Shown: positions 12,776 to 20,445 of the stretch, one piece after another
Position numbering within the stretch: the stretch's first letter is position 1
Layout: every line of letters starts with the position of its first letter
Program-made: the position numbers and the translations under genes
The notes under the pieces: model-generated
Seen by the model: only the letters and a program-made list of their open reading frames with translations
Told to the model about the DNA's origin: nothing
The model's database searches: none
Source: an uncultured Rhodanobacter sp.
Lineage (GTDB): Bacteria; Pseudomonadota; Gammaproteobacteria; Xanthomonadales; Rhodanobacteraceae
Assembly: GCA_903827735.1 (NCBI GenBank)
Contig: CAIKJM010000286.1
Location: 1 to 22,682 of the forward strand
Length of the DNA: 22,682 bases
Direction of reading: 5' to 3'

Positions 12776-13372
12776 TCAAACATCGTGGCGACGCCACACC
12801 CGGCAGCGGTTGTTGGCCGGCATCGCAACGTCCTCGACCAGGATGAAGCCGGCGTGTGTCGCCAGCGCGTCCACTGCTTCAGTGTCGCGTATACCCATAT
12901 GCGAGCCACGCGCCCGCAGCGATCGATCGAAAGCGGCGTTGCTTTCGCTGCTGTAGCGGCCGCCCTCATTGAACGGACCATAGATGATCAGCGTGGCGCC
13001 GATCTCTGTAACGTGAGGCAACCGGGCGAACAGCTGCTGGACCTCGGACCACGCCATGATGTGCAGCGTGTTGGCACTGAAGACGGCGTCGAAGCGATCA
13101 TCAGGCCAGGGACCGCTCACGTCCAGCGGCAGCGCGGTCGGAGTATTCGACAAATCGGCCTCGTGCAGCCAGGCGCGAATGCCGGGAAGATTTTCCTCGC
13201 GGTCCGAGGCCTGCCAGATCAGCTGTGGCAAATGGCTGGCGAAATACGCTGCATGCTGGCCGGTACCGCTGCCGATTTCCAGCACCCGCCGGGCACCGGC
13301 AAAGTGCTCGCGCAACACGGCGAGAATTGGATCGCGATTGCGTTCGCAGGCAGGCGAATGCGGTTTGTTCAT
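12776..13372 (-). CDS. DUF938 family protein, SAM-dependent methyltransferase-like
   Basis: A 198-residue protein. The N-terminal signature SPACERNRDPILAVLREHF is characteristic of DUF938, followed by a Rossmann-type SAM-binding loop VLEIGSGTGQHAAYFA (about residues 30-45), then FDAVFSANTLHIMAW and a GATLIIYGPFNEGGRYSSESN segment. These motifs suggest a class I SAM-dependent methyltransferase fold; the substrate is unknown. ATG at 13370-13372 is the only start that keeps the family N-terminus. It lies 42 bp upstream of the YchJ-family gene and 64 bp downstream of the small membrane protein gene on the same strand, so co-transcription is likely. The family call is firm, the enzymatic role is inferred. 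Confidence 0.93.
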   Translation of the reverse strand: MNKPHSPACERNRDPILAVLREHFAGARRVLEIGSGTGQHAAYFASHLPQLIWQASDREENLPGIRAWLHEADLSNTPTALPLDVSGPWPDDRFDAVFSANTLHIMAWSEVQQLFARLPHVTEIGATLIIYGPFNEGGRYSSESNAAFDRSLRARGSHMGIRDTEAVDALATHAGFILVEDVAMPANNRCRVWRRHDV

Positions 13373-13436
13373 ACCGTCAGTGCAACCGGAACAGGACGGT
13401 CGAGCCAGCCGCGGACGCCGGAATTACGCGAGCTAC

Positions 13437-13634
13437 TCAGGCCGCATGGCCGCGCAGCACGCGCGCCGGCAGAAAAAGAATGGCGGTGAGCAGTGCGAAT
13501 ACGGCGCCGACCGTGATGCCGACCAGCCGGAACGGCAGGGCGATCAGCCAGACGATGGGATAAAGCACCAGCGCGAGCAGCGCCAGCGGCCAGCAAACAA
13601 CCAGCAGCAATAGCCAGAGCACGAACCCGACCAT
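13437..13634 (-). CDS. Small two-helix membrane protein, hypothetical
   Basis: A 65-residue protein consisting almost entirely of two hydrophobic segments (about residues 2-30 and 36-57) with a short basic tail RVLRGHAA. The ATG at 13632-13634 has a strong Shine-Dalgarno (GGAGGG, 13641-13646) 6 nt upstream; the same frame extends further upstream but without such a site and with non-membrane-like sequence. It is expected in the inner membrane. I do not recognise a named family. It lies between the HutD-like and DUF938 genes on the same strand. Confidence 0.8.
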   Translation of the reverse strand: MVGFVLWLLLLVVCWPLALLALVLYPIVWLIALPFRLVGITVGAVFALLTAILFLPARVLRGHAA

Positions 13635-13722
13635 GTCACGCCCTCCGCGTAGGTAGTGCGGCAACTCTAGCGCAGACGGTTGGCGCTGCGTAGATGACTC
13701 TCGACACCCTGCGGGGGCGATG

Positions 13723-13757
13723 TTCGGCATCTGGCGTATCGCCGGCGCGATGCCGAA
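13723..13757 (-). terminator. Stem-loop just after the hutD-like gene, possible terminator or attenuator
   Basis: A perfect 9-bp inverted repeat (TTCGGCATC 13723-13731 and GATGCCGAA 13749-13757) with a 17-nt loop that can itself form a GGCG/CGCC mini-hairpin. It begins 3 nt after the stop of the HutD-like gene in the direction of transcription. No T-run follows on either strand, so intrinsic termination is doubtful; mRNA 3'-end protection or partial attenuation before the next gene is as likely. Confidence 0.4.
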
Positions 13758-13760
13758 GCC

Positions 13761-14339
13761 TCAGCCCCTGGGGCAAACGTGGATGACCAGCGCCACGGCG
13801 CCATGATGAAGTGTGACGCGGCTCGGCGAGGAGCCGCTCAGCCAGGCGTCCCCGGCTTGCAGGACGCCGTCCGATGTCCCGATGTCGCCCCGTGCCGCAT
13901 AGACCAGAACCACGTCCGGCTCGAGTCGGTGTAGGCCGGGTTCGTCTAGCACCGCGACGTCGCCGCAAGCGTCGGAACGGCGCACCATCAGGTTGAAATC
14001 ACGCGTCGGGCCGTCGATCAGCGCGACCGCCACGGTGGATTCGCCGGCAAATGCGAACGGCTTGAAACACGTGTCCAGCGTATGCGTGCGATCGCCGTCC
14101 AGCGTCATGCGGAAGCCCGCGCCGTCAAGCAGCGCGATGTGCCGGTCGATGCCCGGGAAAGAAGAAAATGGCGCGGCGCTGTTTACTTCAGCAACGCTGA
14201 CGCGCCATAGAAAATCATCCGTTCCGGATAGGGACGGCTGGACGGCTATTTCCCGTGTCGTGCCCATGCCGTTCTTCCACTGCGCGATGGGACAATCGTG
14301 TCCGCGAATAATCGAGGAGCGTTCAAGCGGCTTGTTCAT
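13761..14339 (-). CDS. HutD/Ves-family cupin-like protein
   Basis: A 192-residue protein. Family motifs are WKNGMGTTREIA (about residues 21-32), FLWRVSVAEVNSAAPFSSFPGIDRHIALLDGAGF, then TCFKPFAFAGE and DGPTRDFNLMVRR. These match the HutD/Ves family (bicupin fold, DUF886). HutD is associated with histidine-utilisation operons in Pseudomonas, and Ves in E. coli is poorly understood; no hut genes are seen in this window. The start is ATG 14337-14339, which overlaps the dinG stop as ATGA, so translation is probably coupled to dinG. The frame is open for much longer upstream, but that region is dinG in another frame. A stem-loop follows directly. The family call is good, the function unproven. Confidence 0.92.
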   Translation of the reverse strand: MNKPLERSSIIRGHDCPIAQWKNGMGTTREIAVQPSLSGTDDFLWRVSVAEVNSAAPFSSFPGIDRHIALLDGAGFRMTLDGDRTHTLDTCFKPFAFAGESTVAVALIDGPTRDFNLMVRRSDACGDVAVLDEPGLHRLEPDVVLVYAARGDIGTSDGVLQAGDAWLSGSSPSRVTLHHGAVALVIHVCPRG

Positions 14340-16441
14340 GCGGTGCGCTCGATCACGCGCTGAAACGGCGGCAGCGCACGCAGCATGCCTGCACCGTAGC
14401 GTTTCAGTATCACCCGGCGATCCAGCAGCACGATGCGGCCCTGGTCGGTTTCGTTGCGGATCAAGCGGCCGCAGTACTGCGTCAGCAGGCGCGTCGCCTC
14501 GGGCACGCTCACTTCGAGAAACGGATTGCGGCCGCGCGATTCCAGCCATTCGGCGTAGGTGGCACCGACCGGGTCGGTCGGCACGGCGAACGGTAGCTGG
14601 GTGATCACCACGGTTTCGCACAGCTTGCCGGGCAGGTCCAGGCCTTCGCCGAACGAGGCCAGTCCGAACAAGGTGCTGCCCTTGCCCGCTTCGATGTCCG
14701 CGCAGTGTTCGGCGACCAGCTGCGATTTGCCCAGCGAGCCCTGCGCGCGCACCTTGCGCACGTGGGCAATCGGCAGTTTCTGCAGCACGCGGTCGAGCTT
14801 GGCGCGCGAGGTGAACAGCACCAGGTTGCCGGCGTCCCAGTCGAGGTTGTCGGCCAGCCATTCGCTGATCTCCTCGGCATGCGCCTCGCGCGCTTCGGGT
14901 AGCGTGCGCATGGCCGGAATTTCCAGCCGCGCCTGGCTGGCCAGGTCAAACGGCGAGGGCAGGCTTAGGCAGACCGCGTCATCGGGCAGACCAACCGCGT
15001 CGGCGAATCCGCGGAAGTTGCCCCCCGCGCTCAGCGTGGCCGAGGTCATGACGACACCGCTGGCATTGCCCCACAGCACGGCGCCCAGCATGCCGCCGGC
15101 GGATACGGCCGAGGCGTGGCAGACCAGCTGTTGATCGCCGGTGAGCGTGACCCAGCGAGCCAGCGGCGGCGCGTGGTCGCTGTCGGTGGCGGCCCAGGAG
15201 CGCCAGCAGCGCGCCTGTTTCTCCAGCCGCTCCAGCGCGATGCCGAGTTCACGCGACAGCGCTTCCTGGGTCGGGCCGCCGTCGGTCATCTCGACCACGG
15301 CGCGGCGCACCGCATTGAGCCAACGCTGGATCTCATCGGTATAGACGCTCAGAACCCGCGCGTGCTCCACCCACGGTTCGGGCAACTGGCCAAGCGAGCC
15401 GCGATACATCGGCTCGGCCTCGGCAGGATCGGGCAGCCAGCCGAGGCGAATCTCGCGTTCAAGTTCCTCCAGCGCGTTGCTGAGCTCTTGCAGCTTCTCG
15501 TCGCCCTTGTCGAGGCTGAGCTTGCCGATCGATTCCTTGTCGGTCAGCGAATAGGCGGCGTGCACCTGTCGGCCGAGTCGGCTCAGCTGGCGCGCGCTGA
15601 GGTGCATGTAGACCTCGGCGGTGCCGCGATCAATCGCCTTGTCCGCCACGTGGTGGCCTTCGTCGAAGATGTACAGGGTTTCGTCCGGCCGCGGCAGGAT
15701 GATGCCGCCCCAGCCTTCGTCCTCGCCCGGCATGGTGAGGTCGGCCAGCACCAGATCCTGATTGGCGACGATGATCTCGGCGTCGTCCACCGCGCGGCGC
15801 GCAGCAAAAAACGGGCAGACCATGAAATGCGCGCACTTGCGGCTGGTGCAGCCGCCGGCGCTGGTGGTCACCATCGGACGCAGCAGGTCGCTTACCGGCT
15901 CAGGCGCGGTGTCCATGTCGCCGTCCCATTCGCGGTGATCGAACGCGGCGCTGAGCTTGACCAGCGCCTGCTTGTCGCGCGGCGTTGGGGGCTTGAGCCA
16001 GATCGCCAGGTCGGCGTCCATGCCGGCCAGTCCCATCTGGCCGGAATCGGCGAGGCTTGCCGTGGCCATGGCCAGGTTGCGCGGGCACAGGTAGCGGCCG
16101 CGGCCCTTCGCCAGGGCGACCTTGGCCTCGATGCCATTCAGGCGTAGATACTGCGGGATATCCCGCTGCACCAGCTGTTCCTGCAGGGCGACGGTGGCGG
16201 TGGCAATCAGCAGCCGCTTCTTCTGGAAGCGGGCCACTTCGACCCCCGCGATCAGATAAGCCATCGATTTGCCGGTGCCGGTGGGCGCTTCGATCACCGC
16301 TACACCGCCGGTCTGGCCCAGCGCCTTGGCGACCTCGGCGATCATCTTGCCCTGCGACGCGCGCGCGCGGAAACCCGGCAGACCGCTTTTGATGCGGGCA
16401 TAGGAAGCGCGGATGGCATCTTTCGTGCTGTCAGCGAGCAT
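14336..16441 (-). CDS. dinG: ATP-dependent DNA helicase DinG
   Basis: A 701-residue superfamily 2, XPD-like 5'-3' helicase, close to the E. coli DinG length of about 716. It resolves R-loops and other structures at replication-transcription conflicts. Visible features are Walker A APTGTGKS (52-59), four cysteines placed like the 4Fe-4S ligands of DinG (Cys119, 198, 203, 209), the DEGH box (260-263), motif III-like MTSATLSAGG, and motif VI QYCGRLIRNETDQGR near the C-terminus. The start ATG 16439-16441 gives the expected N-terminus before the PGFRARASQGKM Q-like motif; its ribosome-binding site is weak. E. coli dinG is LexA-regulated, but I see no clear LexA box upstream here. It is divergent from the GGDEF-EAL gene and coupled to the HutD-like gene. 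Confidence 0.96.
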   Translation of the reverse strand: MLADSTKDAIRASYARIKSGLPGFRARASQGKMIAEVAKALGQTGGVAVIEAPTGTGKSMAYLIAGVEVARFQKKRLLIATATVALQEQLVQRDIPQYLRLNGIEAKVALAKGRGRYLCPRNLAMATASLADSGQMGLAGMDADLAIWLKPPTPRDKQALVKLSAAFDHREWDGDMDTAPEPVSDLLRPMVTTSAGGCTSRKCAHFMVCPFFAARRAVDDAEIIVANQDLVLADLTMPGEDEGWGGIILPRPDETLYIFDEGHHVADKAIDRGTAEVYMHLSARQLSRLGRQVHAAYSLTDKESIGKLSLDKGDEKLQELSNALEELEREIRLGWLPDPAEAEPMYRGSLGQLPEPWVEHARVLSVYTDEIQRWLNAVRRAVVEMTDGGPTQEALSRELGIALERLEKQARCWRSWAATDSDHAPPLARWVTLTGDQQLVCHASAVSAGGMLGAVLWGNASGVVMTSATLSAGGNFRGFADAVGLPDDAVCLSLPSPFDLASQARLEIPAMRTLPEAREAHAEEISEWLADNLDWDAGNLVLFTSRAKLDRVLQKLPIAHVRKVRAQGSLGKSQLVAEHCADIEAGKGSTLFGLASFGEGLDLPGKLCETVVITQLPFAVPTDPVGATYAEWLESRGRNPFLEVSVPEATRLLTQYCGRLIRNETDQGRIVLLDRRVILKRYGAGMLRALPPFQRVIERTA

Positions 16442-16609
16442 GTCGGGTGGAACGGCCTGTCATGGGCGGTAAGCGCGTCCGGCTTTCGGCGCCGAGGTGT
16501 GGACCAGCGGGTGAGACGTGTGGCGCAAGATCATCTGGGCGATGGTCAGGTAGTTTATCGTCATTGACGGTCGAACCTCAGCGCACGAACGGTGCTTGCA
16601 GTGTGGCGA

Positions 16610-16636
16610 TTGCAGCAAGTGGCGAAGAGGTATGCT
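16610..16636 (+). promoter_or_regulatory. Possible promoter of the GGDEF-EAL gene
   Basis: TTGCAG (16610-16615) and TATGCT (16631-16636) lie 48 bp before the ATG. The 15-bp spacer is shorter than ideal, so this is only a weak candidate within the 242-bp divergent region shared with dinG. Confidence 0.25.
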
Positions 16637-16683
16637 AATCAAATGGCGCAAGCCGGCGAGCGGGGGCTCAGCAAAAACTGATA

Positions 16684-19638
16684 ATGAACGACCACGGTGC
16701 GGTAACACCGCCGCCAGCCAGCAGTCAGATGCAGCTGAGCTGGCTGACTCGTCTGATTAAAGCGGTGAGCCCCGACGAAGTGGCCGGTGTCATTGTGAAA
16801 ATCATTCTCGAGCGGCCGACCTGCGAAGACGCATCCGTCGTATGGGGCATCGACAGGGCGGGCAAACATCGCAGTGTCCCCGCCACGTCGATCGACGACG
16901 CCGACTGGTCCTGGCTGCGCGCCAGCGTCACCGCAGAGCACGGACTGTGGAGCCCGTCTGGCGACCGCCTGTCGATCTGCTTGTGCAAAAAGCCGGAGCC
17001 GGCGCTGTTGATCGTCCGGGTGAAACCCGGTTTTGAACGGTTCCCGATTCCAGAGGAGATGCGCTCACCGATCACGCTGACCGGGCAATACCTGCGCCGG
17101 GCTCTGGAATGGGCCGACCTGCAGCATTCGCATCTGCAGCTCGAACGTTCCGAAACGCTGCAGCGCGCGCTGTTCGCCATCTCCGATCTGGCGGGCTCCG
17201 ATCTCGACATGCCGGACATGCTCCGGGGCATCCACGCCATCGTCAGCACGCTGATGTACGCGGAAAACTTTTACATCGTGCAGCTCAATCGCGAGCGCCA
17301 GACCATTCGTTTTCTTTACTTTGTCGACACCGAAGATCCGGTGCCGCCAGGCAACGGGCAGGACATGCCGCTGCAGGACATCGAGCATTCGCTGACCTGG
17401 TACGTGATCCACGATGGCAAGGCGCGCATGGGCACGGCGGAGCAACTCCTGTCGCAGGTGGAAGGGCCGGTCATCCAAATCGGTTCGGATAGTTACGACT
17501 GGCTGGGCGTGCCGATGCTGCGCGATGGTGAGCCTGGCGGTGCCCTGGTGGTGCAGAGCTATCAAGCCGGCATCGAGTTCACCCGCGATGACATGAACCT
17601 GTTGGAATTCGTCGGCAGCCACATTCTTACCGCGCTCGAACGCAAACAGACCAAGGAAGATCTGGAGCGCCGCGTGGAGCAGCGCACGCTCGAGCTGGCG
17701 AACGCCAACCGCGGCCTGCAGCAGGAGGTGCTGGAGCGCCAGCGCGCCGAGCATCTGCAGACGGCCCTGTTCCGCATTGCGCAGCTGGCCACGGCCGACA
17801 TCGATCAGCAGGAGTTCTACCGCCGCGTGCATTCGGTGGTGGGCGAACTGTTGAACGCGGAAAACTTTTTTATCGGGCTGCTTTCCGACGATCGCCAGCA
17901 GCTGATGTTTCCTTACGCGGTCGATGCAGTGGACGAGCCGCCGCCGAGCCGCAAGCTCGGTCGCGGCCTCAGCGAGTTCGTGCTGCACAGTGGCATCGCC
18001 CTGCGTGCCGACAATACCGACATCGAGCGGATGGAAACGCTCGGTCAGATCGCTTCCGGGCGCACCGGCTCGCCCGCACGCTGCTGGCTCGGCGTGCCGC
18101 TGATTGTCGGCGACGAGGTGATCGGTTTGGTCACGGTGCAGAGCTACACCGAGGAAAACGCCTACGGGGCCGCGGATGAGGAGCTGCTCACCTTCGTCGC
18201 CACGCAAATTGCCAACAGCCTCACGCGCAGGCGCGCCGCCGAATCGCTGCGCCGCGCCTACGAGCAGCTTGAGCATCGCGTGGAAGAGCGCACGCAGGCG
18301 TTGCGCAAAGAAATCATCGAACGCGAGCGCATCCAGGATCAGCTCAAGCATCAGGTGATGCACGATTCGCTCACCGGGCTGCCGAACCGCGGTTATCTGC
18401 GTGATCGCATCAATCGCGTGCTCAACCTGCTCAAGCACGAGCCGCTGCATCGCTGCGCGCTGCTGTATTTGGACGTCGATCGCTTCAAGATCATCAACGA
18501 CAGCCTGGGCCACCTGGCGGGCGATGAAGTGTTGAAAGAGGTGGCGGCTCGACTGGCCAGCTGCGTGCGTCATCCCGATCTGGTGGCGCGGCTGGCAGGC
18601 GACGAGTTTGCCATTCTGCTGGAAAACGTCGAGGACGCCTCGATCGCCACCGCCGTGGCGCAGCGCGTGCTCGATGCGCTGAATGCGCCGATGCCGGTGG
18701 CCGGCAAGGAATTGCAGCCCACCGCCAGCGTCGGTATCGCGATCGGCGACAGTCACTACCACGATGCCGACGAAGTGCTGCGCGACGCGGACATCGCGCT
18801 GTACCGCGCGAAGGAATTGGGCCGTAAGCGTTACGAGCTGTTCGACGAGACGCTGGCAAAAAACGTGGTCGACGTGCTGGCGATGGAAGTGGATTTGCGT
18901 CAGGCGCTGCAGCAGCAGCAGTTCGAGCCTTACTTCCAGCCGATCTGCCGGCTCGACGGTGGTCAGGTCGTCGGCTATGAGGCGTTGATCCGCTGGAACC
19001 ATCCGCAGCGCGGACTGCTGCGGCCGGCGGATTTCCTCAAGATCGCCGAAGACAGCGGGCTGATCGAAGAGATCGACTGGCGCATGTTCGAACTGAGCTG
19101 CGTGCTGCTGGAAAGCCACGGCACCGACGAGACGTTCATGACCTTCAACGTGTCCGCACTGCATTTGCGCCACGCCGATTTCGATAAGCGGCTGATCGAG
19201 CTGCTGCAAAAGACCGGGCTGCCGCCCTCACGACTGGTGGCTGAGGTGACCGAGGGCGCGCTGCTGGACAACCCCGAGCGCGTGCGCGGCACGCTCGACC
19301 GGCTGCGCAGCATCGGCGTCGGCGCGGCGCTGGATGATTTCGGCACCGGCTACTCCTCGCTGAGCTATCTGCATTCGCTGCCGCTGCGCATGCTGAAGAT
19401 CGATCGCGCCTTCGTGCTGGAGTTGGACAAGGAGGGCAATACCAACAGCACCACGGTAGTGGCCGCCATCCTTGCGCTGGCGCGCGCGCTCAACATCAAA
19501 GTGATCGCCGAGGGCATCGAGACCGAAGCGCAGCGCGCCGCCCTGCTGGCGATGGGTTGCGAGATGGGTCAGGGCTACTTGCTCGGTCACCCTGCACCGA
19601 TCCGCCAGTGGCTGGAGCCACATCAGCCGACCGCATAG
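16684..19638 (+). CDS. Tandem-GAF diguanylate cyclase/phosphodiesterase (GGDEF-EAL)
   Basis: A 984-residue protein with no membrane segments, so probably cytosolic. Order: an N-terminal region without clear family (about 18-145), GAF1 (about 157-317), coiled coil (320-357), GAF2 (about 357-514), coiled coil (517-556), GGDEF domain (about 556-718) and EAL domain (about 735-975). The cyclase motif is A638-G-D-E-F642, with the first Gly replaced by Ala, which is tolerated in many active enzymes. An inhibitory I-site R629-x-x-D632 lies five residues before it. The EAL domain keeps the residues expected for activity: E766-A-L, N822, E857, D884-D885, K905, E943 and Q963. It may therefore both make and degrade c-di-GMP in response to ligands of the GAF domains, or use GGDEF as a GTP-sensing module. 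The Shine-Dalgarno is weak. It is monocistronic, convergent with the DsbA-family gene. Confidence 0.95.
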   Translation: MNDHGAVTPPPASSQMQLSWLTRLIKAVSPDEVAGVIVKIILERPTCEDASVVWGIDRAGKHRSVPATSIDDADWSWLRASVTAEHGLWSPSGDRLSICLCKKPEPALLIVRVKPGFERFPIPEEMRSPITLTGQYLRRALEWADLQHSHLQLERSETLQRALFAISDLAGSDLDMPDMLRGIHAIVSTLMYAENFYIVQLNRERQTIRFLYFVDTEDPVPPGNGQDMPLQDIEHSLTWYVIHDGKARMGTAEQLLSQVEGPVIQIGSDSYDWLGVPMLRDGEPGGALVVQSYQAGIEFTRDDMNLLEFVGSHILTALERKQTKEDLERRVEQRTLELANANRGLQQEVLERQRAEHLQTALFRIAQLATADIDQQEFYRRVHSVVGELLNAENFFIGLLSDDRQQLMFPYAVDAVDEPPPSRKLGRGLSEFVLHSGIALRADNTDIERMETLGQIASGRTGSPARCWLGVPLIVGDEVIGLVTVQSYTEENAYGAADEELLTFVATQIANSLTRRRAAESLRRAYEQLEHRVEERTQALRKEIIERERIQDQLKHQVMHDSLTGLPNRGYLRDRINRVLNLLKHEPLHRCALLYLDVDRFKIINDSLGHLAGDEVLKEVAARLASCVRHPDLVARLAGDEFAILLENVEDASIATAVAQRVLDALNAPMPVAGKELQPTASVGIAIGDSHYHDADEVLRDADIALYRAKELGRKRYELFDETLAKNVVDVLAMEVDLRQALQQQQFEPYFQPICRLDGGQVVGYEALIRWNHPQRGLLRPADFLKIAEDSGLIEEIDWRMFELSCVLLESHGTDETFMTFNVSALHLRHADFDKRLIELLQKTGLPPSRLVAEVTEGALLDNPERVRGTLDRLRSIGVGAALDDFGTGYSSLSYLHSLPLRMLKIDRAFVLELDKEGNTNSTTVVAAILALARALNIKVIAEGIETEAQRAALLAMGCEMGQGYLLGHPAPIRQWLEPHQPTA

Positions 19639-19671
19639 GCGTGGCTCAGCCGGTCTGCAGCATGGTGATAT

Positions 19672-20382
19672 TCAGGCCGGCTGGATGATCTGCCGCAGCG
19701 CCTGCTCGAATGCTTCCGGCGGCTGGCCGCCGGAAATCAGGTGGCGATCGTTGATGATCGTGGCGGGCACCGACTGGATGCCGTGCTGCAGATAAAACTG
19801 CTCCTGCGCACGCACCTCGTCGGCATACATGTCGCTGGCAAGAATGCGCGCTGCCTCGGCCCCATCGAGGCCGACTTCTTCGGCCAGCCGCTGCAGCACG
19901 GCATGGTCACTGACGTCGTCGCCATCGGTGAAATACGCGCGCAGCAGGACCTGCTTCAGCGGTACGTGCTTGCGCTCAAGCTCCGCCCAGTGCAGAAGCC
20001 GGTGTGCGTCGAAGGTGTTGTAGACGCGGCTATTACGATCCATGCGGAAGGTCACGCCCAGCGGCGCGCCGCGCGCGCGGATGTTTTCACGATTGACGTC
20101 GATCTGCTCGGCCGTGCTGCCGTACTTGCGCATCAGGTGCTCGGTGGAATTTTCGCCTTCGCGCGGCATCTGTGGATTCAGCTCGAACGGCTGGAAGTGA
20201 ATGTCGGCCGCCACCTCACCGCCGAGGTTAGCCAGCGCCTGGCGCAGCGAGGCCAGCCCGATCGCGCACCACGGACACGACACGTCGGAGACGAAATCGA
20301 TCTTGATCGGAACGGGCTTGACGGGCGCCGGCTTGGCGGCGGCGATGTTGGCGGGATTGGTCACAGGAATACCTCGGCGCAT
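19672..20382 (-). CDS. DsbA-family oxidoreductase, FrnE-like
   Basis: A 236-residue thioredoxin-fold protein. The start of the fold reads KIDFVSDVSCPWCAIGL with the active-site CPWC at residues 36-39, and the cis-Pro loop is seen as QSVPATIIN near the C-terminus. Helical-insertion signatures include FQPFELNPQMPREGEN, FDAHRLLHWA and LLRAYFTDGDDVSDHAVL. The CPWC and FELNP features match FrnE-like DsbA relatives, a cytosolic group proposed to act in disulfide exchange or isomerisation. No signal peptide is apparent; the N-terminal stretch is Ala/Pro/Lys-rich. Three starts are possible: ATG 20397, ATG 20382 (GAGGG 8 nt upstream, chosen) and GTG 20364 (GAGGT 6 nt upstream, giving MTNPAN). It ends 33 bp from the convergent GGDEF-EAL stop and follows the FAD oxidoreductase gene by about 60 bp. 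Confidence 0.9.
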   Translation of the reverse strand: MRRGIPVTNPANIAAAKPAPVKPVPIKIDFVSDVSCPWCAIGLASLRQALANLGGEVAADIHFQPFELNPQMPREGENSTEHLMRKYGSTAEQIDVNRENIRARGAPLGVTFRMDRNSRVYNTFDAHRLLHWAELERKHVPLKQVLLRAYFTDGDDVSDHAVLQRLAEEVGLDGAEAARILASDMYADEVRAQEQFYLQHGIQSVPATIINDRHLISGGQPPEAFEQALRQIIQPA

Positions 20383-20445
20383 GCTTGAAACCCTCATATA
20401 GGGACGCGGGCCGCCGCAATCAATTCCGCGAGAACGATCAGCGGC

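Noticed and set aside
14340..14861. N-terminal extension of the HutD-like protein
   Set aside because: This is dinG coding sequence in a different frame; the HutD family starts at the ATGA overlap.
19647..19683. Inverted repeat CAGCCGG / CCGGCTG between the convergent GGDEF-EAL and DsbA-family stops as a terminator
   Set aside because: Only 7 bp of stem with a 23-nt loop, no T-run on either strand, and the right arm lies inside the DsbA-family coding region.
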